The notes: generated from the sequence alone by a model not told the origin. Counted from the first letter of the stretch, positions 11,299 to 23,215 are shown. The stretch is 64,000 nucleotides of DNA from Massospora cicadina (GCA_022478985.1 JAKSZP010012230.1:1-64000), one strand, 5' to 3'. Program-made: numbers and translations.

Positions 11299-12430
11299 GG
11301 GGAGGCGTTGGAAGTGTAATGGCTTTTACTTCTGCCTTAGTAGTGACCAGCTTGGGCTGCCCCACGATAGCAGGTTTTGAACTAGAAGCAGCTGGAGTTG
11401 AGGTTGAGGGGGATTGAGGCAGCGGCTTAGACGGATGTGACACTTTATCCACCTTAGATCTCTCAGCAAGAAGGGAACCAGGCCAAGTGATAACTGACTT
11501 CACTGGCTGAGCTTCTGAACCTGAAGCTGAGGGGACCGCTTCCCCATAACTGCCAATATTTTATGGCTATCCTCACATGGTGAAGGAGTATTTTGTTGTT
11601 GCAGCTCTGCAACAGCTGGGTTCCAGATGGATACAGACATAGAAAAGGCTGGAGGGGTAAGAGTTGATTCTTGCTTTGGAGCTCTTTGCAGAAGTTCAAG
11701 TTCATAAAAGTTAGCCACTGCTAGCAGCGCCTCTTTGATATCCTGTACAGTTTAGAAGGTGGGCTTTCCTGATGAGATATGCATTGCTAAAGAGAGATAA
11801 GACACCAAGCTAGTCACTATAGCAGCAATAGCGTCATCTAGCAGAAGCTGTTTGCAGGCAACAGAGGTTGAGCTTTGCTATAGAATTGCTCAACAAATGT
11901 GGAGATCAATTCTCCCTCTCGCAGGCTAAGGCACATAAAGGCCTGTTTTTGCCATTGTATACTCTGCTTGGACCCAAACTCGTCAATCAGCGCTTGTTTA
12001 ACCTCTTACCATGTGTTAAGTGTGGCCATTTGAGGAACCATGATCTCCTGGGCCATCTGACTCAAGCAGGGAAGGATAAAATTGGTGTTTTGAAGGTCAT
12101 TTGCTTCTTCAGTTGCAGATTTATAAACATAAAGGAAGGAGGTGATACTGCTCTCACCAGGTGTAAACTTATCTCTGAACTGAGGTTTGAAATTAATAGG
12201 GGATGCCCATAAAGGCCTTGTGGAGAGTGCTGCTCAAGCCTTTGAGGTGAGACAAAGCACTAGCAAGTTGTTGCTCTAAAGCAGCTAGCCTTGATTCTGG
12301 GATAGTTGTCATTGTTAAACAGGTTTGGTGGTATACAGGGTCCCCTATAGTGAGCACCACTTGTTGGATTTCAGGATTTTTTTGGGCTTGCTGGTGATAT
12401 TTTAACCTAAATTCAAATAAATAGGGGATT
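11299..12430 (-). pseudogene. Element B gag remnant
   Basis: Minus frames 12193-12438 and 11500-11718 cover a gag-like protein. The N-terminal part has a helix-prone segment (ESRLAALEQQLASALSHLKG), then a region rich in Q/P/S. Frame 11291-11503 is proline- and lysine-rich. The 3' LTR-proximal start and the position upstream of the protease support gag. Stops and frameshifts disrupt it. No zinc knuckle was found. Confidence 0.45.
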
Positions 12431-13070
12431 GTAACCACTGAAGATAATATAAATAAATAAATAAATTTTAAAATAGAAAGTTAAGGTTTTTAGGGACCAT
12501 CTAGTACTAAAAAAGGTTTTTATAGTTTTATTAGATCCCATGGGGATAATAAATGAACCCTATTAATAAGTCAATAGTAAATAAAAATTGAGGCTCAAAG
12601 TTTGGATGGCTTAGTAATATCCAAATTTTGGAATATTGGGATTTGACCTATTGGATTGGTCAAGACTCACCTCACTTCAATGTGAGGACAGATGGGGAAG
12701 TGATAACTGGGAAAATATAATCATGAGGAAGGGACTTTATATATTTAGTCCAATAAGAAGGTGGGAAAATATCTTCTTTTTGTTGGACTCCTTCCAACCT
12801 TATAAAAGGGGCTGGTCTTTGTGGTGTAGCTTAACTAGGAGTTATTGTATGACAGAGAGGGACCTCTGAATGGCTCCCTTGGTTCTGCCAATGATTTGGA
12901 ATATCCCTGTTACCCAACCTTGAGCTTTTTGGCCAAGTTTTATTTTATTAAACATATTGCCCCAATTTAGAGGGTTCCACTGAGAATTGGACAGGGACTT
13001 TTTGCTGATTTTATTTAAGTCAAAACCTGAATCACTCTTAATACAACATCAGACTTGTAATTGTCCAACA
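12425..13070 (-). repeat. 5' LTR of element B
   Basis: Counterpart of 3179-3805. The right end CTTGTAATTGTCCAACA gives a minus-strand start TGTTGGACAATTAC. A 20-bp retro-insertion with a 10-bp duplication is present at 12483-12522, absent from the other LTR. The base pairs after the LTR (AGGAT, 13071-13075) also occur at 3162-3166 and could be a target duplication, but the 3' LTR edge there is not exact. Confidence 0.7.
12493..12512 (+). mobile_element. Micro retro-insertion 1 (20 bp)
   Basis: Insert GGGACCATCTAGTACTAAAA is bracketed by exact 10-bp copies of AAGGTTTTTA (12483-12492 and 12513-12522). The sister LTR at 3179-3805 has no such insert. The A-run end and the direct repeats match target-primed reverse transcription. 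Confidence 0.75.
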
Positions 13071-14259
13071 AGGATCAATAAATAGTCATTAATACTGAGT
13101 GACGCCTTTTAATCTAGAAATTTTATATTAGTAACTCAATTAATTAATATTTAAACAATATTAAGTAGATTTATGAATACACATGAGTTGATAATTGACT
13201 TGGTTTAGCTATTATAATCTGGAGTTAATGCAGCCACCTTAGATACGTGAGAGATTTAGAATTAGTAGCAGCCATGGGTGGTATTTAAATTGAGACAATT
13301 AAATTAGCGGATCAAACAAAGAGTGGTCAAGTGAATATTAAACGAGAGCGTATATCTCGTATATATGGTTAAATCTAGTTTTTAAAGGGCTACGAAATTT
13401 AAAAGTTTGATGAAAGCCTTCAATAAGTGAGTGAGTAGGGTGATAGATTTAGAGTTGTTTAAATATAATTTTCTGAACCAATTCTTTAGTTTCTTGTGGA
13501 GCATGTATTCTTGAGAATGACATAAACTTGTGATTGGGAAATCGAACGAAGTAGTGGTTTAGTATATTGAAGTAATAGGGTGCTTTTGTCAATGAAAAAC
13601 TGTGGGTTCTCATCTAAACAACAAAATTTTTAATATTGACCAAGTACATGGTTACTATTGTTAGGCACAGAAGTTTGAGAGGTATTCCAACCTAGTTTTA
13701 AATAAGCCTCAGTAATGGACTCTTAATCAATGGATATTGATATATATGTCCAATACTATTCCAATTTTAGACTCGTTTAAATTTAGTTTTGGAGGAAATC
13801 AAACTACAAATCACTGTGAAAGTCAGCCTAAACAGGATTTTTTTTCTTATCTAAAATTTATATAGGTACATCATTGAACAGTCTAGAAGTTTAAGCGAAT
13901 ACAAACTCATAATCTAAGAAATGATTGATTACTGAGACTTTTTCTGGTTTGAATTGTAGCCTCGTCATATATAATCAAATTAAAATTAATATCTTTTTAA
14001 TTAATCTTCTATTTATAACGAATTAATTAATTTAAAATAGCTAATTTAGCCTGTTAGTAATTAGGAATCACTCGTAACTTAAAATAATAGCACGATTACT
14101 AATATGGCAAATAAGAGATTAATTAGCTTTAAATGAACTAGTTAGGAAAAGAGGTCACGTTTCGAGTTTTGTCGGAGAATAAGTTGATGTACCAGTACAA
14201 ACCCATTTTAACTAACCCTGCGAGCCGCAAGGTGCGGTAAGATTTAACCAGAGGTTGGA
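13071..14259. other. AT-rich stretch, no gene seen
   Basis: Very AT-rich DNA between element B and the bZIP gene. No coding frame, element end or repeat was recognised. It may hold the upstream control region of the bZIP gene. Confidence 0.5.
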
Positions 14260-14267
14260 TATAAAAG
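14260..14267 (+). promoter_or_regulatory. TATA-like box upstream of the bZIP gene
   Basis: TATAAAAG about 30 bases before the bZIP start codon. The short distance would leave a very short 5' leader. It could also mean that the true start is an upstream or downstream ATG (the next Met codon is residue 9). Confidence 0.3.
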
Positions 14268-14293
14268 AGGTCAGTTAAGTTAATTGATTTAGT

Positions 14294-14770
14294 ATGCTTA
14301 CAAATTATTTGGACCAGATGGACGCGGACTATGACCAAGTCATCCCTCACGCCCTATTACATGATTTAGGCTTAAACCTCCAATCGAATAACCTCATGTG
14401 GTCCAACCCAGCCAACGGGTTCCTTCCCCTGAATCCCAAATCCCCTAGGTTAGAACTTATGGATCCCTACTTTTATAGTCCATATTTAATGAATGACATA
14501 TGCATTGGCATGGTTACAAATCCAACTGTAAACTTAAACCAGGAAGAGAAACGTAGACTACTTCTTGAGCGTAACCGACAGGCCGCATCCAGATGCCGTA
14601 AGCGAAAGAAGGCATGGATTGCCAACACCTACTCCTTCAGCACCAAATTGCTCAAACTCAACAAGGAACTGGAGGAGGAGTTGATCAAACTTAAGGCTGA
14701 GGCCTGCAATATAAGGCTTCTCCTATCAGCCCACAATGGATGCTCACTGGCCAATGGTAATCCTCATTAG
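14294..14770 (+). CDS. bZIP transcription factor, Atf1/CREB type
   Basis: Encodes 158 residues without introns or stops. Residues 86-108 are a textbook basic region (EKRRLLLERNRQAASRCRKR), with the invariant N94-x7-R102 and the KKAWIAN extension typical of fungal Atf1/CREB-like bZIPs. A leucine zipper follows: L119, L126, L133 and I140 are in heptad register. The first zipper position, 9 residues after the basic region and usually Leu in Atf1 (the ANL step), is Thr112. Family members bind CRE-like sites (TGACGTCA) as dimers in the nucleus, often in stress or developmental responses. The 85-residue N-terminal part is rich in L, N, P and D and has no recognised domain; the C-terminal tail is short. 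The protein is smaller than typical Atf1, so it is a compact paralogue or a truncated copy. It is the only CpG-rich, fully open coding unit in the window, which argues for a live host gene. It has no gene neighbours; both flanks are AT-rich and then repeats. Confidence 0.85.
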   Translation: MLTNYLDQMDADYDQVIPHALLHDLGLNLQSNNLMWSNPANGFLPLNPKSPRLELMDPYFYSPYLMNDICIGMVTNPTVNLNQEEKRRLLLERNRQAASRCRKRKKAWIANTYSFSTKLLKLNKELEEELIKLKAEACNIRLLLSAHNGCSLANGNPH

Positions 14771-16030
14771 ATTTATTTCAATGTAAATATCTCGCTTTAT
14801 CAACTTGGTTTAACCTTTCCTTTAAAGTTAACGACCTTAATGCGGGCCACAACAAATCTTAGCTTAAATGAAACCTTGTCTCCTGTAATATTGATTAACT
14901 TAATTAACTTATGCTAACTTGCTCTATATTATTTATACTTATAAACCTAGTTTTCAATAGAAAAATATGCAGATTAGAGGATATGCCCTTTATAGATTAT
15001 AAAAAAGATATAGAAACTATTCCTCATAATTAACTTTTTCTTTACATTGTTTAATACTTCTGAAGGCATGTTTATCATAGTTTCACAGGTTAATCTATTA
15101 ATTGCTTTTTTCTGAGTTCCTAAAATATAAAACAAATCTAGTTCAATATTGTTGTCTTGTGAAATAAACATTTAAACTTTCTAACCTAGTATAATACTTC
15201 AACTTTATTTTTAGATATTCTTAGAATAATTTTAGATCTTCTGATTTGTATGTTATCTTTGGGTACTATGCCTTAAATTTCCTGTAGTTTTGTTTGCATA
15301 AATGAGCCTTCAAAGTTTTAGTAATTTATTTATCTCTAACACGCCAGGACTTGAGCTGTGAGATTTTCTCTCACATTTTAATGTAACGAATAATTTTTGA
15401 TTACAATTATAAATGACAATCATCGCGATCTCTGAGTTTTATGACTTTCACTAAGGGGTGGAAACACTATCAGTGATATGGTTGTATCTGAGCTCTGCTA
15501 GCGGTATTTTGTCAGCTTTCATCTAGTGTAAGATATTCTTAGTGCGCGAGTTCTGGAAGGCTAACAATAGTATCTATGCAAGAATTATAAATATAATCAG
15601 AAAAATTATATAATACGTACTAAAAAGAGATCTCTAAAGTAGTTTTATAACAATAGTTCTGATTTTTATCTCAAGTTTAAAAATAATTCTAATATTTCAT
15701 CCGTTATCATCTTTAAGCAAAAACTAATTTAATAATGAAGATCTATATAAAAATGATATAGCTTTTTAGTTGACAGGGATGCTGTTGTTCATATACATTT
15801 TCTTATCTCATCTATTAGTATTCATACCAATTTATTTTATACTAAGTATTTTGCAATAAGAACATTTTCTCATAGTATACTTCAGTATCAAAGTGTCACA
15901 TTAAAATATATACTAGATCAAAGTAGCGAATAGATAGATACTGTGACATGTGCATAAAACTTGCCAACTTCTTAATAGCTTTATAATCTTATTATTTAGA
16001 TCTTTAATTTTTGATTTTAAAGTTTTTTTT
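14771..16030. other. AT-rich stretch, no gene seen
   Basis: Follows the bZIP stop codon and ends at the LINE derivative. It should contain the bZIP 3' UTR. No poly(A) signal could be fixed with confidence and no other gene or element end was recognised. Confidence 0.5.
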
Positions 16031-17893
16031 AAATTTTATTTGAGGTATGCTGACCAGGGAATGGACAGTACTTGAAATTCAAAAACCAAAATAAAATAAA
16101 ACAACCCAATTGAATAATGACCAGGAAGATAAAACAAAACACCAAAACCAGGAGGAGAGCGGAAACTGCTAACCCACCATGGCTGAGGGTGAGGGGGGTC
16201 AGGCAGTTTGTCTGCAGATGAGTTCACCCCAATTATGTCATATTGGTTGGAGAGATAGATTAAAATGGAGAGCCAGGGTGTTGGGGCATCAACAGAGTGT
16301 GGGTGGATGGCATTGTTTTATGAGTTCTCCACCTCCTCATCAAGCCTAGCATGGTAGACAGCTTCAATAAATTATGCTAAGTGAAGTTCAGCTTGAATGT
16401 GGGCTTTGGGGAGCTGAGCAAAATTGGAGATACTCTGGTGGGTGATTTTAGTAGATGGGTTAAAATCTGCTAGTTTAGTGATATGCATGATGGCAGCTTT
16501 GGCATCATCAAATAATTTAGAAATATTGCTGCAGGGAGATTTTGGGAAATCAGGAGGGAAGTAGAGTGTGGGCAGCCCAAGATAATATTGAGCCACTGCT
16601 TTGGCCACTGCTTCACATAGGTTTGGGCACTGGGGAGAGGCCACTGCAGCTAAGGCAAGCTGGTGGTCATTTTGGTAGGGGACAGCATTGGGTTTAGGAG
16701 TGAAACGTTTGGTGGGTGGGGTATCATCAAAATCAGAGAGAAAAAATTTGGCCTGACCATATATTTGAACTGGCCAAGAGGTTGACCAGTTTGCTCACTC
16801 ATAATAACTTTACCTGATTCATAAATCTCAGATAATAGGTTTCATGGATTCTGGTTTAAAAGAATAGTGGCATTATAAATTGGGTGGGTGGTAGTGGGTG
16901 AATGGGTTGCTTAGAAGCGAATAGTGGTCCAATCCTGACTCTGATTGGTGGGAGTATAAATGGGTGGGTTAATGTGGGTGGTTAATTTGGTGGGGGCCAA
17001 ATTCCCACTTTATCCCATTGAACGGGAATGTTGGGTGAGAGGGGGCAGCAAAATGCCCCAATCAGAACCTGCTGAATATGGCTCTAAAGCTGCATTAGAT
17101 GAAGTGGCTCAGGGGCAGGATTTTTTGGAATGGTCAAGTACAAAACAGAGGGGACAAATTTGGCAACCATTATCCACCTGAGCCCAAAAAAGTGCTCAGG
17201 CGCTGCTGCAATATGAGCATGGGGGGAATTTTGTGGGCTATGGCAGGGTGGTGTGGGATAATAGTAGCAGTTGTGCAAGGGGCAGCAAGGCACTCTGCAT
17301 TGGAGGGAACAGCAAAGATGAGGTTGGGCTGAGATCCATATGCCAGAAGCCCCGCCATCAGTTGATTGTACAAAACTTGGGGTGAGAGGTGGGAAGGGAG
17401 GAATGCAAAGGATACCACCATTGTGGTATCTATAGGCAGGCGAGTTTGGGTAGTAAGGATGGGAGTATTTTTATTTATAAGGGGAGTAGAAGCCGCTGCT
17501 GCAGCAGCCTCCTCCGTCTGGAAACCAATATCATAATAGCCCTTAAAAGGGTGGAAATCAATAAAGCCAGCCAGCGCAAATGCAGTGGTAGCCAATTCAA
17601 TAATTGCCTTGTCAGCATATGGGAATAAATGCCTGTAGTCAACTTGGAGGCAAAATTGGATTGTGGATTGAGGGAGGGTGAGAGGATGGGGGTGAGAAGG
17701 GTGGATGAGCGCCAAGTGGAGTGCTAAATCCTGTGGTGAGATAAGATGGCTGAATAAAGATGGCGGGCTATTTGACCCCATGTGAATGCATTTGCCTGCA
17801 GGGTGGAAAATGCTAGGTGGTGGAGCACCGCCACCCCATATTGGAGCAGCAGGTGGCTGATCCGTGGACATATCATAAAAGAGTGTGGCCAGG
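16031..17893 (-). mobile_element. LINE derivative with ORF1-like frame but no RT
   Basis: On the minus strand this unit runs from about 17893 to the tail at 16031. Its 3' end (CCCTGGTCAGCATACCTC, then AAATAAAATTT) is the same tail as on the RT-bearing LINE at 52748 and the fragment at 29430. The body contains the ORF1-like frame at 17170-17871 and a second frame at 16372-16644, then a 3' UTR homologous to 29430-29605. No RT or endonuclease sequence lies between ORF1 and tail. Possible degraded target duplications (AAAAGTTTAAATTTATC against AAAACTTTAAAATC) flank it. It resembles mammalian HAL1 'half-LINEs'. An internal deletion after insertion is the alternative. Confidence 0.55.
17170..17871 (-). 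pseudogene. LINE ORF1-like protein (nucleic-acid binding candidate)
   Basis: A 233-codon frame starting MSTDQPPAAP. After a Pro-rich N-terminus (residues 1-60), residues about 75-175 alternate helix- and strand-like segments (ADKAIIELATTAFALAGF, then YYDIGFQTEEAAAAAA, then MVVSFAFLPSHLSPQVLY) reminiscent of an RRM-like fold, the usual core of LINE ORF1 proteins that coat LINE RNA. I cannot point to a diagnostic RNP motif. The C-terminus runs out in stops, though an in-order frame reappears at 16372-16644 (90 codons), so the original protein was longer. The link to LINEs is the shared 3' tail 340 bases downstream of the last frame. Confidence 0.45.
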
Positions 17894-18173
17894 TGGCGGT
17901 GATAAATTTAAACTTTTACTTAATAAAATTTCTCAAAAGTGAACTCAAGCGGAAAGGAAAGCTTATTTAGATATTTGTATATTGTAAGATTTTTAAATTT
18001 TTTATGAAAATTTGATTAGATATGATAGTATTACTATTATAATCTCAGAATAATTGCTTTATAAGTTTCTTTTGTACCTAAAATGAGATAGCTAAACAGA
18101 TTACAAATTAGATATGCAGCATTAATTTAAAGATATATGAATAAACTAGGTACATTTATAATCAATTATTGAT

Positions 18174-19907
18174 TGCAAAGTCCCAGGCTACAGCTTTCAG
18201 GATGGACAGGGTTATGCATCCCTTTAGGACCAAGAAGGGCTTAAACCCCAAAGCCCTGCCCCTTACCCAGATCTCTGACCTAGGGCATACCCTGGATGGG
18301 AGATGGGAGGCGGCTGCCCCTCCCTGTTTTCCATACACCTTTTCACTATCTATCCCTCATCCCAAATCTATTCAAGTGTCAAAATATACATAAAATAATT
18401 TAAAAATCAAACAACTTTCTTTTAGATATAAAAATCACAAGAAACTCTCCACCATAGTTCAAATTTCCTGTCTCCAGCAAGGGACTCAACCAGAAATAAC
18501 ACTGAATGGGACAACTTACCTAGCAAGCCATAATCAAGAAAAAAGTCAAAAAAAGGCTGAAGCTGGGGATCAAACCCAACTCTATTCTAAACATGAGAAA
18601 GTGACCTTTGGACATTTAGAATTTGGGAAAATGGTTCAATAATGGCTTGAAATCATTAGCTGATACTATCAAGGGTAAACTTGAGGATTAAAACTGTTAA
18701 GTTAAAATTTGTAACAGGAAATCATTCCACTACTATAGTTTATAATAGCAGCTCCCCTCATCAGCTAGCTTAAAATCAGCATCATAACTATGGTATGGTA
18801 TTGGTTATTGTTTTTAATTTTATATGATAAAACTATATCCCCAAAATTCATTATTCTTGTGTTTATTTTCTCAAAGGTTTTATTAAAATCCACTGTTTTT
18901 GTGAGTTCATAGTAAAATCACCCAAGGAACATATATTGGCCCCAATGATAGAGGAACCCTTAGGTGATAGTTTTAAATTCAACTGTTGGAAGCTGAAACC
19001 CCTCGATGACAAGGACTTCTTCCTTTCTCAATTACCTAATTATGATGAGGTGCAGCTGAGTAGTCTGAGCCTAATGTTGTGGCTGCTGAGGCAACCACGT
19101 TTGGAGGCCAGTTTTCTCTTGGCACGTTGTCATTCTGACATTTGAAAGGATCACAAAATCCCCTTTCTAATAGAGGGCTCAATTAGGAGTATCCTTAGTT
19201 GGAAAATTGATGCCTAGAGAATTTAAGTAAAAATATTTTATTAAATGAGTCCCAAAATATACCCTAAATCAGATTAAGGTAAGCAATGGGAATTGAACAG
19301 GGCCACAAGTTTGTAGTAAGTCAACCTGAAATCCAACAGAACATGGATCAAATTTTTTTAATTATTAAAGTTGCCCAATTCAGTTGTCATGTAGATTACC
19401 AAAATTTACAGTCTAAAATCTTATTTAGTCTTCTCCATAATAGCTATTGTTCCAACTTTGGACTTTGTTGTCTTACTAAACCACCTCTAATCTCCACAAT
19501 TTTTAAAACCCATCACCCTTCTAATAGTAAAGTCAGAATAATTTATCTATTTAACTTTTACTAGATAAAACTTTATCCTAAATTTCTTCATATATTGCTT
19601 TTGAATTAAAACTAGATGGTCATTGTGCTACTAAATAGTACTAACTATAAAAAGCTCACCTTATACCCCAGTTGTAGTAAAGTCTATAGTGTAACTTTAT
19701 TTTAACTTGCCAAGAGTAGTAGCCCAAACAATACTGGGAACCCTTCACCCCCACTTTGTAAATTGCAAGGAAACCAAACGTTGCCTCAATTTTCATGAGT
19801 TTCCCCTGAATGGTAAAACATTACCTTGCAGTATGTGGCTGCTTTTATGGGTGTCCACGTACCTGCACTTACGCCCAGTTTTCTCTTGGCTTTCTCAAGT
19901 CCTAACA
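18174..19907 (+). repeat. 5' LTR of element F (with insertion)
   Basis: Left LTR of a plus-strand gypsy element. It matches 26479-28735 in four blocks: AAGTCCCAGGCT at the start, the CCATACACC block, the 19145-19560 block and the end block CTCAAGTCCTAACA. After removing the extra 18431-19149 segment, this LTR is about 1.0 kb and the other, without its own insertion, about 1.1 kb. Flanking bases TTGAT (left) and TAGAT (right of 28735) could be a worn 5-bp duplication. Identity between the LTRs is low, so the insertion is old. Confidence 0.6.
18431..19149. mobile_element. About 0.7-kb insertion inside the F 5' LTR
   Basis: Absent from the other F LTR. Short direct repeats (ATCACAA near 18423 and near 19150) sit at its edges. 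It contains an unexplained 69-codon frame (18936-19145) and a minus-strand sequence resembling a tRNA B box (GGTTTGATCCC near 18553-18563). The element type is unknown. Confidence 0.4.
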
Positions 19908-20361
19908 TAATAATATAACCTTTGAGTGATGATTGTTACACAGAGTAAAAAATTATAGTTAAGCCGCACCAAAAAAGTATTTTTTTTACTTCTTAAATGC
20001 CTACTATACCCCTTCTCATGGTATTAAATAATCCATAGTAATTCATATAGATCTTTCTAGTTCTAAGGATTTAGTCCTCACAGATATCTAATACAATTCT
20101 TTGGGATGGTTGTAATTTCTGTAGAACCCAAGGATATAGCAATCACAGCATATTAATATCGCTGGGTCACCAAGTTGTAGAACAGCATTTTGCTTTTGGG
20201 TTATTAGAATCTTTCAGATGTGTGCTGTTATCCAACCCTGATGATCCTTAATACTTTTCTCTGTCATATGCTAGGACAGCAACTATGCCCTCTCAGTGTA
20301 TGAATAGATACACTGAGGTACTAAAGGATGCAAGGTCAAGAAATCAGGCCAAACTGTCTTG

Positions 20362-21985
20362 GACTATGGTAATTTTAGGAAGGCTGATATTACAATCTAG
20401 TTGTGTTACAACCCAGTAACAATCCTTGAAAGGCCAGTTGCACGCAGCCTTAATAACTTGTAGGAGGGACGCCCTATAGTTCCTATAAGGTTATTAAAAG
20501 TTAAGTAACGTATCAAAGGATTTACAGCAGACCAAATGGTTTTTAATAGGGTCAACCTCAGGACCTGCTGTGGCAGCCCCCACAGGTGGGAGAGGCTAGG
20601 AAGATGACCACTCCTCCTGGAATGTTGGTTACTGGCCTTTGATATTAGTTCCAAAATCCTCTGGCTCTGTTCCATATAAATAAAAATCAATAATTTCACT
20701 AAATATTGTTAAGTTGCGATTTTAATAATTAGCATCATAAATCATGTCAAATAGTTTTTAATTAAGAACAGGGTGAGCTTATCAATTGTCTTATGGTTGT
20801 TGGAGTGTATAAAACTGCGCACAGAGTTGGAAAAGGTGTTGTAACAGCAGATCAATTTATTTAAATAAGCTGGGGTGGATTCCCTAAGAATTGATGCTCC
20901 AGAAGATCCAGCAATTGAGCTCCTCTTCCAGGTTGCAAGGATGGGCGTTCATCACCCATGAACGACATATTAAGATTTGGTGAAGTGGAAGGCCTCATCT
21001 TGTTCAGATCACGCTGAACCAGTGGTGGGTCAGCAAGGTGGGTCAGATAGATGATGATAGCTTTCCCGTGCAATGGGTTGAGAGTATCTTAGTTGACCAG
21101 ATTTTGCTGAATAAGTGGTGGGTCAGCAGATTGAGCCTGACGGACTATACTGGCTTTCTCACATGACAGATTGGGGAAACAATCCATGAGCATAACCCCT
21201 TTTTAACTTTCACTAGAGAATAGTAAGCTGCTAAAATAATGCATTGGAGTGCCCACTTGACAATCATCAGCCCTAGAATGCTGATGGTGACATGTCTTTC
21301 AGGATTCAAAGAGAAGATGTTGGAATGTAAAGATCTGGTGGAATCTATGAAGAGAAATAAGGAGAACTTGGATATTTTTATTATAAACCTAGTAAATATG
21401 AACTGATAACTAACACTAGGAGAGGAGGTTGTCTTTTATACTTCATGGTGGGGGAAGGAATAAAAAAGAGGGCTTATAACTGGGCTACCTGATGCGCTCT
21501 CTTTTCTGGTCCCCATGGTCAGGGTTGTAAAGCGCATCCTGGGTTTAAGGGGTTTAGGCAGGTAGCTTATGTATGAGGTCATAGAAGCTCAGGCACCAAA
21601 ACATCTTGTCAGTGGCGGAGGTGCTTCACTGGATCCATATCTGAACATATATGTTCAGATTGTGCATATATCATAACTGACTTCCTGAGGATTCAATTTT
21701 TGGCAGTTGATATAAATTAAAATTGTGTGGACAAATTCTTGATTCTAATCAGTAACCTTTGAACTGAAATTTTATATTTTGTGACCTGAACTGTTTTTCT
21801 GACTCAGTAAGGCTTTTCCAAGTTTCAAAGCTGGACTTGTTAGTTTCAGAGAGGGTGGGGGATGATAGGGTGGTGATAAGGTAAGTCTCAGGGTCCTGAT
21901 GACCCTGGTCTGAACCACCTCCTTACAGACCCCTTAAGATTTTCCACAAGGCAAGAATTAGGAAAGGGGTATGTAGGGGTTTCTT
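20362..21985 (-). repeat. Long-LTR family copy, minus strand, inside element F
   Basis: Matches 61359-62970 in order (ggacgccytatrgttcct block, the GTGGTGGGT..GCA block, the TTATAACTGGGCT block and the 21900s end). On the minus strand a TATAAAAG (near 21440) and AATAAA (near 21385) have the spacing of LTR promoter and poly(A) signals, and the following GCATTCTAGGGCTGATG matches the LTR at 275-300. It lies between the F 5' LTR and F pol in opposite orientation, so it is a secondary insertion. End positions are approximate. Confidence 0.55.
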
Positions 21986-22219
21986 AGGAGCCAGAGAAGT
22001 GACCCACCACTCATCAACAACATGGGAAAAGTCACCCAGTTGCACCAAAGGCTCCACAGGTGCCTTTGATTCCACTTGCGTTGGTAAAGGAACTTCTCAC
22101 AATCTAACCCAAGAGGTTGAATGTCCAAACTTACTCAAATTATTTGGTCCCTTAATGATTAAATTTTTTGACCATGATTACTTCTTGCTCTAAATTCATA
22201 CCACAGTGGTTCAGAGCAT

Positions 22220-22340
22220 AGTAACATTACTGCCCTGGTGAACACTAGAGTAACAGGGAATTACATTGACCTGCAGTTTGTTTAGGCTTTGAATTTTGAA
22301 GTCACCCCAGGTTTGCCTGTCATGGATGCATATTATATTC
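22220..22340 (+). pseudogene. Element F retropepsin-like protease fragment
   Basis: One frame reads ALVNTRVTGNYIDLQFV, matching the family block ALVDTGATGNFID. The catalytic Asp is Asn and the following Gly is Arg. Sequence on both sides is frame-broken. Confidence 0.5.
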
Positions 22341-22649
22341 CATTATCACACTTTCTTTGCACAAGACATTGCGGTTTATTGCCCAGAGTATAAATTTGTG
22401 GAAAACTCCGTGATAATGCCAAAATTATTATACTCAATGATTTTTTGTTTATGATAATGGCATCACTATTCAGTAAGTATTGACAAAGAGTGGCACAAGC
22501 TAGCCTTCACATCCAATTCTCATTCAGGTGATATTACCTTCTTCTCAAATTGTCAATAGAAGGCTGTGACAATAACTTAGTATACTCTTCTACTGATATT
22601 ACACTTATTTACCTACTTTAATCTTATTTGCGCCCCCTTAAAGTTTTTT

Positions 22650-23215
22650 AATGTTGAAGGACTAACCAGCTGATAAGTCACTCATAATTTGATACAATTT
22701 TTAGCTGATGATGGATTTCATCAAGATCAACTGCTTCTATATCCCTAAATGGATGAGGAAGACCAGGTGTTAAAGTCCTAGAATAGCAATATGGTTAAGA
22801 AGGGATCGATATTAAAGGTATTCTCCTATGTCATCTTCTTTAGTTTTTGTACAGGAGCCCAATGGCACCCTGAGACCTTATGTGGATTATGGGCATCAGG
22901 ATAATGTTATAGTCCCAGATACATATCTCCTTACCTTTTGAGGCTACCTTTTCCCAGATAAATTATAATTAAAATGGTTTTCTAAACTTGACTTTATGAT
23001 TGCTTTCCACTAAGTGAGGGTTAAGTCTGGCCATAGTTGCAAGACAGAAATCCGCCCCCAGTATGAATTTTACCAGTATAAGGTTATGTCCTTTTGTTTG
23101 AAAAAGGAGCTGGCTGTCTTTCAGCACTGCATTGATGACTCCCTGGGGTTCTCAAAACTCCTGCGCAATAGTCTACATAGATGACATCTTGGTTTACTTG
23201 GTAAATTATGAACAG
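22650..23215 (+). pseudogene. Element F reverse transcriptase, first part
   Basis: Stop-interrupted but clear RT: VQEPNGTLRPYVDYGHQDN (family KPNGxLRxCVDYRxLN), FSKLDFMIAFH, 'QYEFYQYKVMSFC' (family GxYEYLVMPFG), then VYIDDILVYL, so the catalytic YIDD box is intact (about 23171-23182). The frame stops being RT-like just after 23215. Confidence 0.7.

Noticed and set aside
7460..11718. Several 60-106-codon frames as host genes
   Set aside because: They lie within the two nested LTRs or antisense to element B gag and have no motif support; treated as chance frames.
3162..13075. AGGAT as firm target duplication of element B
   Set aside because: It matches on both sides, but using it would move the 3' LTR edge away from the best LTR alignment; left as a possibility only.
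15612..15632. Further micro-insertion (ACGTACTAAAAAG)
   Set aside because: Only the last 8-9 bases resemble the tail and no flanking duplication was found.
18553..18563. Minus-strand tRNA or SINE from a B-box-like word
   Set aside because: No A box at the right distance and no flanking duplication tied to it; kept only as a remark on the surrounding insertion.
19610..19640. Further micro-insertion (ACTAGATGGTC ... TAGTACTAAC)
   Set aside because: The words match the micro-insertion tail only in fragments, and the other F LTR has collinear sequence here without a gap, so it is LTR sequence.
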